Below, piece by piece: positions 50,766 through 63,098 of a stretch of DNA of 64,000 nt. Position numbers and translations under genes: made by a program. The notes beneath the pieces are model-generated. The model saw only the letters and a program-made list of their open reading frames with translations. It did not search any database and was not told the DNA's origin. The DNA is taken from the NCBI RefSeq assembly GCF_003286085.1, contig NW_020825288.1, forward strand, positions 15,562,001 to 15,626,000, given 5' to 3'. Source of the stretch: Drosophila persimilis (taxonomy: Eukaryota; Arthropoda; Insecta; Diptera; Drosophilidae). Position 1 is the stretch's first letter, and the number at the start of each line of letters is the position of its first letter.

Positions 50766-53700
50766 CGAGAGGAAACAGAAAAGAGGAGCAAAACGGAGCA
50801 ACTATTGCCAGACAAACGAGCCGTCTATCCATCCGGCCGTCTGCGTGTAAAATTATGCGCGCTGTCTGCCCAACGGCCATTAGGTTGGCATTCGATTTCG
50901 ATTTCGATTTCGTTTAGTAGCAACAGAAAGCTGCTTTGGCAACACTTACAACTTTCGACAGTTCAAGCGGTCCTCCCCCTACCCTCATCCGGTTCGGGTA
51001 GTCAAGCGCCCCGGGACACATAAATCATATTTCGCAGAGAGCGCTCCAAGGAGCTGCCATTGATAAATGGAAAGGATCAACTTTAAGCGGAGCGGGGTAA
51101 CAATGATTTAGCACAGGACAAGTGAGGGAGTAAAAAAACCCAAGTGCTTCAGTTATATAGGTCCGTGAAGGCTGTGCGACTAAAAGTAGAGCAAAGGATG
51201 AAATATTTAAAATGATTATTGCAGGGGAATAATTATTGAATAAAATCTTTATTCAAGCAGGCCTCCCCTCCCTTGTGAATAATTCTTGGATTTGCATCAT
51301 GCGAAAATCCAGTAAATTGGTCAATAAGAAAATGTATTTCCGTTTATCTCTATAGATAGGTTTCGTACTATTCAAATTTGCATTTAAAAATAAAAAATGT
51401 TCAATTGTTTTGCATTGACTCATCTGTAATTTCTTGAACTAAAATATACAAATTTGAGCTGATTAATACAATTAACCTCTATCGAAAAGGAGAGAGTTGG
51501 CTGGGTTTTTAACTCTGATAACAATTTTTGGAACTGTCATATGAAATTGAGGGAATAATATATCCTCTGCCTCTGCCCTCACCATCGAAATTGTTTCTAG
51601 ATAGAGAACCACTTATTTTATTTTCTTAGCCGAATTTTGATGGCATTGGCCCAACTTTAAGTGGTCTGATCAACTAATTGTTTATGAATCAATTTGCAAT
51701 AGATGCCTCGTTAAGCGGAGGGTTAAATTTTTTATACGCTCATTAACATTTGCCTGATGTGCAGTTTATGGCACCGCAGACTGCAAAAATTTATATTTTG
51801 TCCTCCTCTCAGTCTTGCTCTCTCTCTCTTTCTCAGTCGATGTCTGTCTTTCTCTATCTAATGTACATATATCCACAAACGTTGATATGAAAATGGAAAA
51901 ATATTAACAGCTGGTTTTTATGAAGCGCGCTCAACTATCGCCAAGTAATTCTCGTTGTTATTGATATTATTATCATTATTATGGTTATTTTGGGTTTTTA
52001 TGGCCAAAGTTGGCACTTCGAGGGGTCGCGCATAAATGAATTTAATTATGCCATCCCAAGGGGACGGCGACGGCGCACAGTGGGGCCGCAACCGAAAAGA
52101 GGTGGAAAAAGTCACTTCCTGAGTAAGCCCTTTAGATAATTTGAATATACGCAAGACTTTTGAAAATCTTAAGAAAATTTGTTTTTTAATCATTCAAAGT
52201 TGATAATTTTTTCATTGTACAATGATAAATTGTATTTGTCCACTTTTATAATATTGCATGTTCAAAGGCAGATTAAATTTTGAAAGATTTATCTTTTAAA
52301 TTTATCACGTTTCATGGAAATGGCCGAAGACCCCACTGTGCGTTGGCTGTGAAGAGAAGTCAAGCAGAATACGAGCGCCTTCATCACACCCAATCCCATA
52401 ATATGATGTGCCCCACTGAGGGAGAACTACGTGTAATATTGCTGCTACCGACCTGTTGCCTAATGACTTAACAAATCTGGGCGAATAGCGAAAATAATTA
52501 CAATTACAACTGCCGCAGTGAGACACACGTGGCGTATACGCAACATGTGTTGGAAGGGAGTGTTTGCGAGCGAGACTGTGTGTGTGACTGTGGAAGTTTG
52601 AGTGGCCCTCGGTGGTAAAGTCTTGGCGCTAGGAAGTGCCCATGGCACGGCGGTCACATTGTTGGCGTCAGGCATTGTTGACAGCAAGAGCCGCAGTCAC
52701 ACTTGCAGCAGTAGCAGCTGCAGCAGCAACAACGAGAGCAGTGGCACCACCACAGTGGCTGCTACAACGCTAACAGCAACAACAATAACACACAGTGGTT
52801 GACATTTATGCCGGCGAAAGGCCAGACCAGACTCGACCAAACCTGCCTCAAGGCAATTCGAGCCAGCGCAAGGGAAGCTTCAGCAGTTCCACAAGTCGAA
52901 GAGGAACAGTGGAAATTTAGTAACGGCTGGGCTATGGGTAGTATGAGATTTATAAAAAATACAGAGTACCACTGAAATAACCCTCGCTCCATATGGGTGG
53001 GTGAAAAATAAGTACGACTGGCAGAATGCTTAACATAATCCAATCCCAGGGTCGGCAAAGAAAATTTCTTGCAATAGCAGTACAGTGCATCGAAAGGACG
53101 AACAGCAACAGCAATAGCGGAGTGGAAGGCAACGTAGGGAATGTAACAAAGGGAATATTTACTCGGACTACGCTTGAGTCTCACCCTTGTTCGTATATAG
53201 CTCCTTGGCAAACACGGAGATTTCTTTATTATGAATGGAATGTCAACACTGGACGCCTCCGAGGACGCGGCATGCAGAGTGTAAGTTTAAGAAACACTGA
53301 GGGAAAAAGTCACTCAGAATCATGCATCCGCAAAATATTCAAGGATAGGTCAATAGAGATATTGATCCTCTTGCAGAATGGCCGAGAAAAGAAGTTATGC
53401 TCTGGCTCACGTAATTCATTTGTTGTTGGAATGAAACTTTTTCTCAGTGAAAGAATGCAATGAATTAATTCTTAATAGAAGTCAGAGAAGATATGAAAGA
53501 CCAAAAAAGACTCCTCAACGGTAGTTTTCATATTCCTTTTGTCATTTTTGCCAGAGAGAGAATGTGTGATGGGTCGTATGAGATTTAAATTTACATGGAA
53601 TTTCCTTTTTGGCTTAATGTAAAATTGTAATTTATTTATATATTTAAATAATGGTTTGGCCAAGTGCGCTGCCAACTCGGCTTTTATAAAGAAATGTAAT

Positions 53701-56700
53701 TAAAGTATATCCCTACTGTTTTTGTATTCTTGTTTTTGCTGTGAATTTATGTGGCTTCTGAAGCTCTGTCATTTTTCACATTATATGGCTGTGGCCTGTT
53801 TTGGTGATATAAATTAATAAAATATTTTAATTAAATGCGGTCGAACGCATTTGAATTGAGTTATTACACTTAGACAGACAGAGACGTAGGCTGTAGTTGG
53901 AGTAGAATTAAGAATGAATGATACGCATCTTGGCTTTATGACATTCTGCAATCCTCAGAAATCAATCAAATCAAATAAGAACTTCGTGTCTTTACTGTGA
54001 CAGGTTAAGCCTGACGCTCGACCCTTTATTCTTGCAGTCCGCCACAGAGCACTTGACATAATTAACATACAATTGCTTAAGCTGAAAGCCATCAGCAGCT
54101 CGAGCTCCGACTTAGGTGACAAGTCATCGCTGACAGTACATATATATATATATGTGTGTACCTTTTCAAAGTCAATTTCTAAGTGACGAGGTAATTACTG
54201 CAAATGATGTGGTAACATTTTTACAACACTACCCACCCTCGCATAGCGCAATTGGAGGACCAGAAGCGACGAAACATTAGCAGGTTGTCTGACTGCAGTG
54301 TGGCAGTCTGGTCAACTGGGCAATTTGCTGCAATCCAGTTAGCTCGAAAGCTGCTGAGCAATTTGCCCGGCCATTATTCATGGCACATATTGAGGCACCG
54401 GCACCGGTCAGGGACCAAGCTGAGACCCAGACCCAGACACAGACCGAGACCGAAACCAGGACCAAATGACCAGCAAAAGTGGCAAATCTTTGTTCACACC
54501 TTAAACGGCAGTCGCCGAACGGGGAACACGAATGACCGGCACGGGTCTGAGTCTGGGTCTGGGTCTGGTTCGAGCTTGGGCCTTGTGTCGCATGTGTGTT
54601 GCGACCAAGCTATTTTTATGGATTTCTGCGTATGTCCTTTCGGTCAACCTTAAAAGTGTTTTCCTCTACATAAATTTGCTATAAAAACCATTTAAACGGA
54701 AACGGTCCAAACATTCAAAGGGGATGCCAAAAACTATTCAACCAGCTCCCTCCTGGAAGGATTAGGCAGGGGCATTAGGGGAGTGGGAGAGGGGGAGTGT
54801 GAAGACCGGAGTATGGACACACGGGTACGCTCCAGTTGTCGGTTGATTGGTGGTACGGCCCGCTCCGCTGGCCAAATCTAAACTGCTCCAATAAAGCAAA
54901 TTATCGTTAAAATGCTGCTGCACATAAGAAGATTTACGATTGCTCAGCTCGTTGCTCGTTGCTGGTTTCTGGTTGCTCGTCGTTTGGGTTTTTGGCAGCA
55001 GCACAAACAGGAGCTGTGGAAGGATAAGGATAAGGATGGAGATGGGGATGGGGATGGGCAGAGTCAGAGTCAGAGGAGCAGGAGATACAACCTTTGGCCA
55101 TGATTCGGTTTTGGTAGCTTGATGTCCGTTGTACATTTGCGGTTCCCCTTTCGTTTGTTTACTCTGCTGCTCTTGATTTTTGTGCACTTCTCGATTTGTT
55201 CAAGGATTCGTTTAGTCGAACCTTTTTGCCTTTTCCCTACTTTCTGGTCCTTTTTTGCTCTCCCCTCCGCTTTTTTTTTGGTTTCCCTAAGCTTTTGGGT
55301 CACTCCTGCATTCGATTTCCCTAGCACGGGCGAAATGAGCGTATGACCAAAACAAATAACCCACAAAGTGAGCTGTTCTGGGGGAGAGGACGGAGTCCCA
55401 TATGGGTGTGTCCCTATCTCGTGAGCGTGTGCGTGTGCCTGAGTGAGATGGTGGCATGGCCATATGAGCATGTGTCTGCGTCTCTGTCCGTTGATTTGCA
55501 GTGCCATGAATGCTTCAACGCTTCTGGCCACAGCTGGTGCGCAAATCTCACACAGTTGGTTATTTGACAATTGATGATAGCATCAAGATTGGGTCGCCAA
55601 AATGTCCGTGAACCCATATGTACGTCCCTTGCTGCCTTGCTGTGTGTGTGTGTAAGCTAGAGATGAGCACGTGACAGATGCGATTGTCACGAAATCTGTG
55701 CTGACGAACTGGCAATTAGCCTCCGACCTCTGCCATCTGGCAAACTTTACAATGGAAATGGGCTATGGAAAGGTAGGATCATCGTAAAGGATGTAAGACT
55801 TGATTTCTTGTGCACTTCAGGATTAGATGCTGTTTTTTTGGTTACTATAACTCTTTTGTTTTTTCTGTATTCATTGTGTTACGTCGTATGGTCTCACATT
55901 GCCTTCTCTAGCACTAAATTGTGTTGTAATCCCTTTTCAAATGTGCCGCACTGGCATTAACCTTTGCCATTTGCTCCGGGGGGTTTCAGAGTATTGGGCA
56001 TGGGCCTAAAAGGTTTTTGCGGCTCGCATTAAAATTGAGGCAACATTTGATTGCAATTTAATATTTGCTTTTTGGCATAGCAGCCCGCCATTTCCGATGA
56101 GGCTATAATTATTAATGAGTTAGTGAATACTCGTTTCAGGAGCGTGTGGGGCCCCATGTGCATGTGCGGCCTCCTCTTGGGCATTGTCCAGAAAAGGATA
56201 CCCACTCCCTCGGATAGAGCCATATCAGAGGGCTCATTTGGCCTGCCTGTTTCCGCCATTTGGGGGAGCCTCTCGATCAGCGCTAATGAACCTTTTGCCA
56301 ACTGTCCCTCCAGCTCCACATCCAGCTCCACCGCTCTCCGCTTCCTCTTTTCTGCCCTTCAGTGTCAGCTTTTTCGCCTGGCCGCTATCTGTGTTAATGC
56401 ATGCGTTTTCTTTGTCTCCTTTATCAGGACTTCCTGTCATTACTCCTGCTATCGCTGTGCCCCAGAGTCGCTTCCGTGTCCGTGTCCGCGCATTACCTTG
56501 TCGCCATGTCCTCGACGTCGTCGCTTTTTCCTCGTTCCTTGCTCGTCCTGGTCCGACGAGATTACAACGCCCAGTTTTCAGTTCCCATCAGCAGGTCCCC
56601 TTGTACCACGCTGCCCATTGCTTAATTTCGATGGCAATTATTTATTTAAACCGCCTTCTGCCCCATGCCCCGTTCCCCGTGCCTCCTGATTCCCTGCCTG

Positions 56701-58955
56701 CCCATTGGAACATGGCCCGGCTTAATTGTTTGACTTGGCGTCTGAAACTATGGGCATAGCCTTGCTGGTCCCAGTGCTGGTCCTGCTCCTGTTCCTGGTC
56801 CTGGAGTGGTGGCGCTTTGTACGCCGCTTTGACAACTCGTTGACCGTAAATTTCCAAGTTTTTCATTAGGCTGCCGCCTGCCTGCCTGCCTGCCTGCCTG
56901 ACAGTCCCAGGCGAGACTCTCTCCTCCGCTTTCTAATCAACTTGGCCGCAGTTTGTCGCGCTGCCTCCATCTCCATCTCCGTCTCCACCTCGGCCTCCCC
57001 CTCCAGAAAATGGGAAACGGAAAACTTTTGCACCTCCCATTCTGGCATGTTTAATGAAAGCGTTTTCACTGCGATTTCATTTCATTTAGTCGCCTCTTTT
57101 GCCAGTACGGCTCGACGGGCTCATTCATTATGCTCTGCTCAGATTTGTAATTTACACCTGAGGCTAACAAGCGGTGGAACAATGGGAGCGAGGGCTGTTC
57201 GCAGAATTGCCCAGATACCCTATACCGTACAAGGCCAATCACATACCGATTTGTATGCACGGAGCAAGTTTTTATTATCTCAATCATCATTGGCATCGAC
57301 TCAGACGAGTACCCAGAAAGAATCTTCAATAAAACCTATGCATGGTGTGCTATTTCGAGGAATTTGGGAGAGGGGAGCCTATTTTAAGCCTATTTAAATA
57401 TTTGCAACGGGATCAAAGGGCCCACTAAAAAATAGAACAAACACTCGGCTCGGAAAGTGTCCCCGGCTTAAATGCTTGAAGAACCTTCTACACACACTTT
57501 TCGACAATAGGGCCAAAGCCGTCCTAATTCCCTCAGCCATCCGCTCGGGGACTAGGCCAAAATGTGGAATGGCTGACTGCAATTATGATGGGGGGAGGAC
57601 TGGTTGGTCCTGGTCCTGGTCCTGGTCCTGGTGCTGGTGCTGGGACTGTTTCCGTTGCTGGCGCTGTTTCCTGCTGCAGCTGCAACTGCTGTAAAATGTT
57701 TATGATGCTTTTATGGCAGCTGCCCTCGGCTCGGAGCTCAGGGCCTGAAGCTCGGAAGAGGGCTTTCCGAGGGGCTAAGTGGGTGAGTGCTCAAAGAATT
57801 AACAATATGAATATGAATTATAAATATGCAGGCAAAGGCAGAGAGGGGAGGCTGAAGTGCTAAATGGCTTATTATGATTACAATTATTGTGCTCTTTGTA
57901 TTCGAGCGACAATGTGCAGCATTTTGCCTGTTTACACGATGCCGAACAAAAGGAGAGCGTCTGATTCCGCTCGCATTGACGTCACAGTCCCAAATCCATC
58001 ATACGCCACGTGGTGCCAAGGTCGTCCTTTGTTCACATATTTAAATTTTGAATGCCAGATTCGCCCGGCTCCCGTCCCGCCTGGTTCCTCGGCCCCTTTT
58101 TTACTTGTGCATAATCTTTAATTTAAACAGATGCCGAAAGCCAAAAGCCAAAAATAAAGCCGAGTCGGTCCCATCTAGAGTGAAAATCTACAGCAAGCCA
58201 CAGCCACCTACCACGGCTAAGCAACGACTAAAACTGCACGTGCCGGGCAAGCCGAAAAAGCCACAAAAAACAAGTCAAATAAAAACGAAACGAAATCTTG
58301 TACATAATATAAAATAAAATGCTGGGATCTGGTCAACGGTCCCCGTCAGAGCGTAGCAGAACGGAAACTGTCGTCGAATGGATGCGCCTGAAGCCGGGGC
58401 TAAAACTGAAACTGAGGTTGGGGCTGTGCTCTATGGCTGTTGGTATTTGGTTACCCAGTACGCAGACCCATTTTCGGTTGGAGCGAATGAGTTTATTACT
58501 TGGGGGGTAGCCTGGCCTTGCCTTTAAATGCTTTCGAACGTTGAGAGATTATTTCATGAATAAATTATACAATATTATAAATAGTTTGGAGTTGTTGATC
58601 AACATATTTTTAATTAAGGTGATGTTTCGTTCTGATTAGAGGCCAACTATGTATCTTTTAGCTCTGTGGTTTGTATAGAAGGAACCCATTTTTACCCATT
58701 TTAGATGGATTTATGGCAAACTGAAATTATTTCGCAGAACTGTTTCCTATTTCAGTAATTTTACTAAATTAAGATAAAACGGAAAGAGCATCGGTTGGTC
58801 GACTCTTCCAGTTGGAATGTGAGTGAGTGTATTTGTTTTGGCTGGTCTTCCAGACAGTGTATTTTCATAAATTCCATCAGAGCCGCAACGGCTTTGGCCA
58901 TTGGTGCTGGCCAGTGCTTGGCAAGAGCTCGCTGGTGAGCTGGTCTGGCTGGCTC

Positions 58956-58986
<31 letters not shown>

Positions 58987-61900
58987 AGTGGCATGTGCGA
59001 CCCTGCCAGACACAAATTGTGGCAGGATGGATGAGCACAGGGCATGTGAGTGCGTCGCTGTGGCTGCTGCGACCCATAAAGCACATTTACGGAATACGCG
59101 CGTCCTCCGAATTTGTGGCACGCGTTGAATATCGCATGGTGCCGACCAAACACCAGGCACGAGGATGGCTGGCAGTATTGGAGTAGCTTTAAGGGCCACG
59201 AAAAGTGCTTTAAGTGTTTCGAGTAGTCTCAAATCTTGACCTAGGCATAAGGCGCAGGAGAAGGCGAAGGCGTTGACGTTGACTCGGCTCTTGCTTATCT
59301 TGGACTGTGCTCAGTTCCCGCCTCTGCTTCTGCCTCGTCTGCGGTGGAATTTGACTCTGGTCCCCTGCTCGCTATGTGTGTGTGTGTGTCTGTGTGTGTG
59401 CATTGTTAGAAATTTATTTATCAACGCTTTTTGTATTTCCGCTGCGGCTGGAGCTTTGGTTCCATGCGGCTGTTTGCTTTTTGTTTATTTTCATACACTT
59501 CCTCATTTTTAATTTATGACAATGGCCCCGGCTTTTGTTAAAGCCGGGGACGGACCGTTCCAGCCACGCCCTGCGCCTTCTCCTACTGCTTCTGCTGCTG
59601 GTCCTGGTCCAGCAGCAGTGTTATTGTAACTGATGCTCTTATAAATGGCCTCTGCCCGTCAGACAGCATTTCGTTTGTCGCTTTTATCGCAAAACTGGGA
59701 CCCGACCCCGACACCGGAAAGTGGCGGATGGCGAGTGGTTGGGGGAGGTGTTCTGGTGTAGTGGTGTAGTGGTATGGTGGGTGGGGCACACGTATACTTT
59801 GTGTTTCCGTTCGCCCCCATTGTCCTTGACAGTTTCATTATGACAGCTGGCGGCAGTCGACGAACCCTCCTTTCGGCTTTCGCCTTTCTCCAATCTCCTT
59901 CCACTTCCACTTCCACTCTTCGCTGATTTTGGTTTTTGTTTAGTTCCGCAGTGGCGCTATTAAAGTGTCATCTTGTTGTTGCCGCTGCTGCTTTTGCCAG
60001 CGACTAAAACAATGGACAAGTGTTGGCATTATTATTATTATCATTATCAAACGCGCTTCCTCTTCCGCCGCAGCGGACAAAGATAAAGGACAAAGACCAG
60101 CGACCAGATAAAACGCTCCCATTCATTCTCTTGACTGATTTTTAGTTAATTTCGTTGGCTTTGTGTGCTGTGGGTGCTCTGGATGCTGTGGGTGTTGCAT
60201 AAAGGCGAGGCATGGGAGCTGTTTGTTGTGCAATCAATCGTCGGTCAGTTCATATTAATCTTTAAGGTCCTTTCAAAGCATTAAATTTGAAATGTGCGGA
60301 AAGGCGACCCACTTGAGTGTGCTTCTTACAAATATTTCTGTTATTCCGATTTAACTGGAACAATTGAATGAGAAACCTCGTGATTGGGCATCTCGAACTG
60401 GAAAAAAAACTTACAAATAGTGAGGCATCAGTGTAAGCTTGAAGCTGAATTGGTAGAAATTATTGATAAATATTAAAACTTGATCCATTGTTCAGTCAGT
60501 GTCATACATTCCACTGACGTACAATAGAAAATGATTTAAAAAGAAAGCCACAATCTAATATGGTAATGTGTATGAACCATTCTTAAGTGCACATGTAACC
60601 CCATTCTGTGTTTGGTCGTATAGGGGAGATTGGTTCTTCCCAGAACTGTAATGAAAGTGTCTATATTTTTAGATTCCTCGGAAGTTGTTGTGTGGTATTG
60701 TTGCGGCGGTTCCAAGGGCTCCAAAGTTTAGCATTTCAGCCATCGGATTCAAGTGAATTTCAGTGTTCTGCTGCCTGCTTGCTTGGCTTGTCCTTGAAAT
60801 GGCTTTTCTTTGAGTAAATGCCTGAATGCGCAGCTATTTAATTGAAATAAATTCCTGCCCGTCAGGCCAGCGACGACGATGACGTCTGCCCGGCGAATGT
60901 TACGAGCAGTCAGACATTTGCGCATTTCGGGCCATATTAAAAGAAGCAACTCGACTGGGATTTATGGCTGCACTCGTCCCGCAGCAGCTCCTTTGGTGCC
61001 CTGCTCCACGGATACTCCGATGCTCTGCAGCAGTGGTCGGGCTCACATAAATATGCAATTATTTTGCATTTTCCGCTCTCACGCTCGATTTTTATTTATT
61101 TGCCTGCCTCATGCCGCGGGGCGGCGCTGCGGCTTCACGCACATTCCGCCATGTTTATGACACTCGCGACTTTTGGGCGGCGACAGCAAATTGACTTTTA
61201 CACAAAGATGCTGGCGGTGGCAGTGCCGCGGGTGGATGTGGAAGTGGGGCATATCTCTTTTTATGTGACATATTTATTTGTTGATTCATATATTTATTCT
61301 TATTTACGAGTATATGCATAATTTGCATTTGACATATTTTTATTGGGCTCGTGCAGTGCGCGCGACCAGAGCGAAATCAAAATATTGTATTCCACATGCA
61401 AATATTTTCATATATCCCGCCGGGGGTCCCCTCTTGGGGATTTCTACTTCACCATGCATACTCGTGGAAAGCAAACATATAAGTACCCGAAAATCTCTGC
61501 TTATAGACCATTTCGGAAAAATTCAAATATTTTTGTTTTACTGCTTCAGAGAGAGAAGGTTTTTAAGTTCCACTTCATAATAAAACTGTAAGGTATGAGG
61601 TATTTTCTATGAGGATGAAGATGCCTACTCGACCCTTTGTTCAAAATGTTACGTTTTTTTTTTAAGTTGACCTAATTGTTTCAAATCTGTTTATTGGCAT
61701 ATCACATGTACGTGATTGTAAGGCACAGTTCATTCAATATACTCAATGAAAGCCGCTACCCTACAAAACAAAGGTTAAACAAATAATGCAAGTTTAGGAA
61801 ATATTTAAAATGGTGGAAAATTTCAACTTTGGGTCGCTCTATATATCAGGGATATCCACTCTATCCACACTAAACCAACATCCTTTGAAAGGTCGCACAA

Positions 61901-63098
61901 TTCTCTTTTGAATCCATACATTTTTGTGGATATCCGCATAGCAGATTCCGAGTAGAATTTATTAAGGTCAAAACGATTTTTATGGTGTTTTGCGAATTCT
62001 AAGTATGAGGAAGATTTTATTTATATATTGCATATAATGTGCTCTTTGTAGAGGCGAGAGTCGTGTCCGACTTTCGGTATAGAACTACGAATATTTTGCT
62101 GAATAATTAAATTTAAATTGGCATTACCAAAAGTTTGCTTTATGCACCCTTTTTTGCTTATATTTCTTCTAATTGTTAAGCTGCTGATTAATGTTTGCAA
62201 AACACATGTATCATATTTATTAAGTTAGATAGCATTTATCAAAAACATAGATGAAGAAAATTCCTTTGTTTTCTGACCGACGCACATATATATGTACATA
62301 CGTTGACTTTTCAGATTATCCAGCAATTTATTTCCAATTTTTCATGGCAGCCTTTTGATTGAAACTTTACATTTTCGCCATCCATCATTCTTTGGCCCGA
62401 GCTATTCCCTTTTATTTAAGATATTTCACTTTGCACATGAAATATGAGACTCTTCAATGCAAACAAATGTACATTATTTTGACAAATATGCTTCACCAAA
62501 TTCCGTAATTTACTTGCTGAGATGGCTATAGTTTTCCCCTTCGATACTATTTTTATGGGACCTTTATGCACTAGGCCCTTATGTACAACGAATCGAAATG
62601 CATTGCAATGGTGTCGGGGTGTGTGTGCGGGGCTTTAGTTATTACTTATTATAGTTGTTGCTGCTGCCTTTTGTGGCAACGATAAGCCTTTTGCATATCG
62701 AATTTTATTTGCCAGGCAGGCGGCAAAGCTGCAAGAAAAATGTTTGTTCATTTAAGATAAATTTATGGTTGTTGTCGGTGCAAATTGCAGCATTTATTGA
62801 ATTGTTGCCACTGGCGCTGATGTAGCTGCTGCACTGCTGCACTGCTGCCACCGTGGCTGCCACCGATGCTGAAGCGAGGGCTCGTAAATAGTTGTGCAAA
62901 TAAATCGCTTGCGAATATAAATCGCAGCTCTGGCGATAGCCCGGCGCTTATGACATTTATGGGCGGGCCAGGGGGGACTTACTGCTAATCGTGTTCATAA
63001 ATATCAAGCTACGATTCAGCCTACTTACCATTAAAAGTGGCCAGAAGCAGGGCGCCGAGCAGACGCAGCATCAGCACCACCGCCGACTGCGGGCTCAT
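29296..63098 (-). CDS. beat: beaten-path (beat) family Ig-domain protein, 302 aa, six coding exons, probably beat-III group
   Basis: Beat proteins are secreted or membrane-tethered immunoglobulin-superfamily proteins of neurons; several bind Sidestep-family partners in axon guidance and synaptic matching. I joined 63098-63029, 39007-38854, 36207-35999, 30174-30041, 29702-29426 and 29360-29296. All phases agree, totalling 909 nt. Residues 1 to about 29 form a signal peptide. The V-like Ig domain spans about 36-143, with C52, the family block SVKWYKD (W66), EFFRYSP, and C123 in GQYRCEVSGDAP. A second Ig-like domain spans about 145-250, with C170, W183 (MWYINNK) and C238. A hydrophobic ASLAAWLLGLVQLM then a basic tail ends the protein. 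N-glycosylation sequons occur at N58, N140, N169 and near ENGS. The Ig domain is split by a phase-2 intron inside the EFF/R codon. The paralogue is inferred: SVKWYKD...RYSPLTPP differs from the beat-I style, and the small-lectin neighbours suggest Muller B. Confidence 0.93.
29426..29702 (-). CDS. beat: beat coding exon 5 (second half of Ig domain 2)
   Basis: 277 nt, from acceptor GGCCGCAG|GC (29703) to donor CCAG|GTGAGT (29425). It encodes PQVNEITRN, LQLRLHLDDQRF, MLELRCGADI with C238, and TENGSCISGRP. High G/C at third positions is typical of constrained Drosophila coding sequence. Confidence 0.92.
30041..30174 (-). CDS. beat: beat coding exon 4 (first half of Ig domain 2)
   Basis: 134 nt, from acceptor TTTTTCAG|TC (30175) to donor ACG|GTGAGT (30040). 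It encodes LPKFDPFISG, ANCSSEWSSP with C170, and KLMWYINNKT. It ends in phase 0. Retention of the 338-nt intron would run open for some distance in the minus-strand frame. Confidence 0.92.
30175..35998 (-). other. beat intron 3 (5.8 kb)
   Basis: No nested gene is supported. The region includes an inverted GTGGCAG/CTGCCAC patch near 30739-30754 and purine/pyrimidine minisatellites near 31190-31240 and 31290-31315. A CCCAAG/CCCAGG tract lies at about 33750-33790 and CTGGCTGG repeats at about 35475-35495. A possible repeat fragment is at about 34575-34800. Confidence 0.6.
34575..34800. mobile_element. Possible dispersed-repeat fragment
   Basis: It begins TACTAGCTGATCCGGCAAAC, an opening I associate with a dispersed repeat found in many insect genomes (CTAGCTGACCCGGCAAAC form). 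The minus strand is open for about 110 codons through the segment. No ends or enzymatic motifs are visible, so the family is unknown. Confidence 0.28.
35999..36207 (-). CDS. beat: beat coding exon 3 (second half of Ig domain 1)
   Basis: 209 nt, from acceptor TTTGCAG|A (36208) to donor GTG|GTAGGT (35998). It completes Ig domain 1, including the paired CNQFIC cysteines and GQYRCEVSGDAPEF. A second usable donor (G|GTGGTA) lies 3 nt earlier and would drop one residue. Confidence 0.92.
36208..38853 (-). other. beat intron 2 (2.6 kb)
   Basis: No nested gene is supported. GAGAGTGAGAGAGAGA lies at about 36234-36250, CCCCACAC-type repeats at about 37955-37980, and GGGGACGGGGAT steps near 38410-38437. 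Confidence 0.6.
38854..39007 (-). CDS. beat: beat coding exon 2 (first half of Ig domain 1)
   Basis: 154 nt, from acceptor TTTCAG|GT (39008) to donor CAG|GTGAGC (38853). It encodes residues about 24-75: the signal-peptide end, LSVPRIIDVAQKAKLFCSY with the first Ig cysteine, and SVKWYKDGLEFF. It ends in phase 2 inside an Arg codon. Confidence 0.92.
43240..43273. repeat. (GT)n microsatellite
   Basis: About 34 bp of pure GT. Confidence 0.95.
43676..43720. repeat. (GACGGC)/(GATGAC) tract
   Basis: GACGGC units grade into GATGAC and GATGAT, a degenerating trinucleotide-type repeat. It underlies spurious frames on both strands. Confidence 0.8.
45160..45210. repeat. (CTGGTG/CTGGCG)n minisatellite
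   Basis: Eight hexamer steps alternate CTGGTG and CTGGCG. Confidence 0.9.
48526..48577. repeat. (CAG/CGG)n trinucleotide tract
   Basis: About 17 CAG or CGG triplets. The plus-strand frame would be poly-alanine, but there is no gene context. Confidence 0.9.
49313..49353. repeat. (GCCACT)n tract
   Basis: Hexamer repeat of GCCACT with GCCACG variants. Confidence 0.8.
50733..50765. repeat. (GA)n tract
   Basis: About 33 bp of GAGAG. Such runs can bind GAGA factor in flies. Function here is untested. Confidence 0.85.
56876..56900. repeat. (CCTG)n tract
   Basis: Six tetramer copies. Confidence 0.85.
57606..57643. repeat. (CCTGGT)n minisatellite
   Basis: Hexamer CCTGGT repeats grade into GCTGGT. 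Confidence 0.8.
58967..58986. repeat. (GCT)n microsatellite
   Basis: Seven GCT triplets inside the long beat intron. They generate a false poly-Leu, poly-Ala or poly-Gln frame depending on phase. Confidence 0.9.
63029..63098 (-). CDS. beat: beat coding exon 1 (signal peptide)
   Basis: This exon holds 23 codons plus 1 nt, from ATG 63098. The residues MSPQSAVV then LMLRLLGALLLAT form the signal-peptide core. The exon ends AATG|GTAAGT with a consensus donor at 63028. The bases before the ATG (TTGAAG) are an acceptable start context. Further upstream exons, if any, would be non-coding and lie right of 63.1 kb. Confidence 0.85.

Larger units (their letters stand above)
39008..63028 (-). other. 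beat intron 1 (24.0 kb)
   Basis: I see no nested protein gene, tRNA or recognisable element in this intron. The longer open frames (43.9-44.5, 56.1-56.8 and 58.7-59.2 kb) follow pyrimidine-rich or CAG/CTG-rich composition and appear in several frames at once. First introns of beat genes are long in flies and are the natural place for neuronal enhancers, but I cannot point to a specific one. Simple repeats are listed separately. A possible old repeat with GGATATCC-type inverted phrases sits around 61845-61945. Confidence 0.6.

Noticed and set aside
53026..53463. 145-codon plus-strand frame in beat intron 1
   Set aside because: No recognisable domain, no signal peptide, no flanking splice sites.
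56123..56759. Two overlapping frames of 188 and 191 codons
   Set aside because: Both open in parallel because the strand is C/T-rich with few stops. No domain is recognisable in either.
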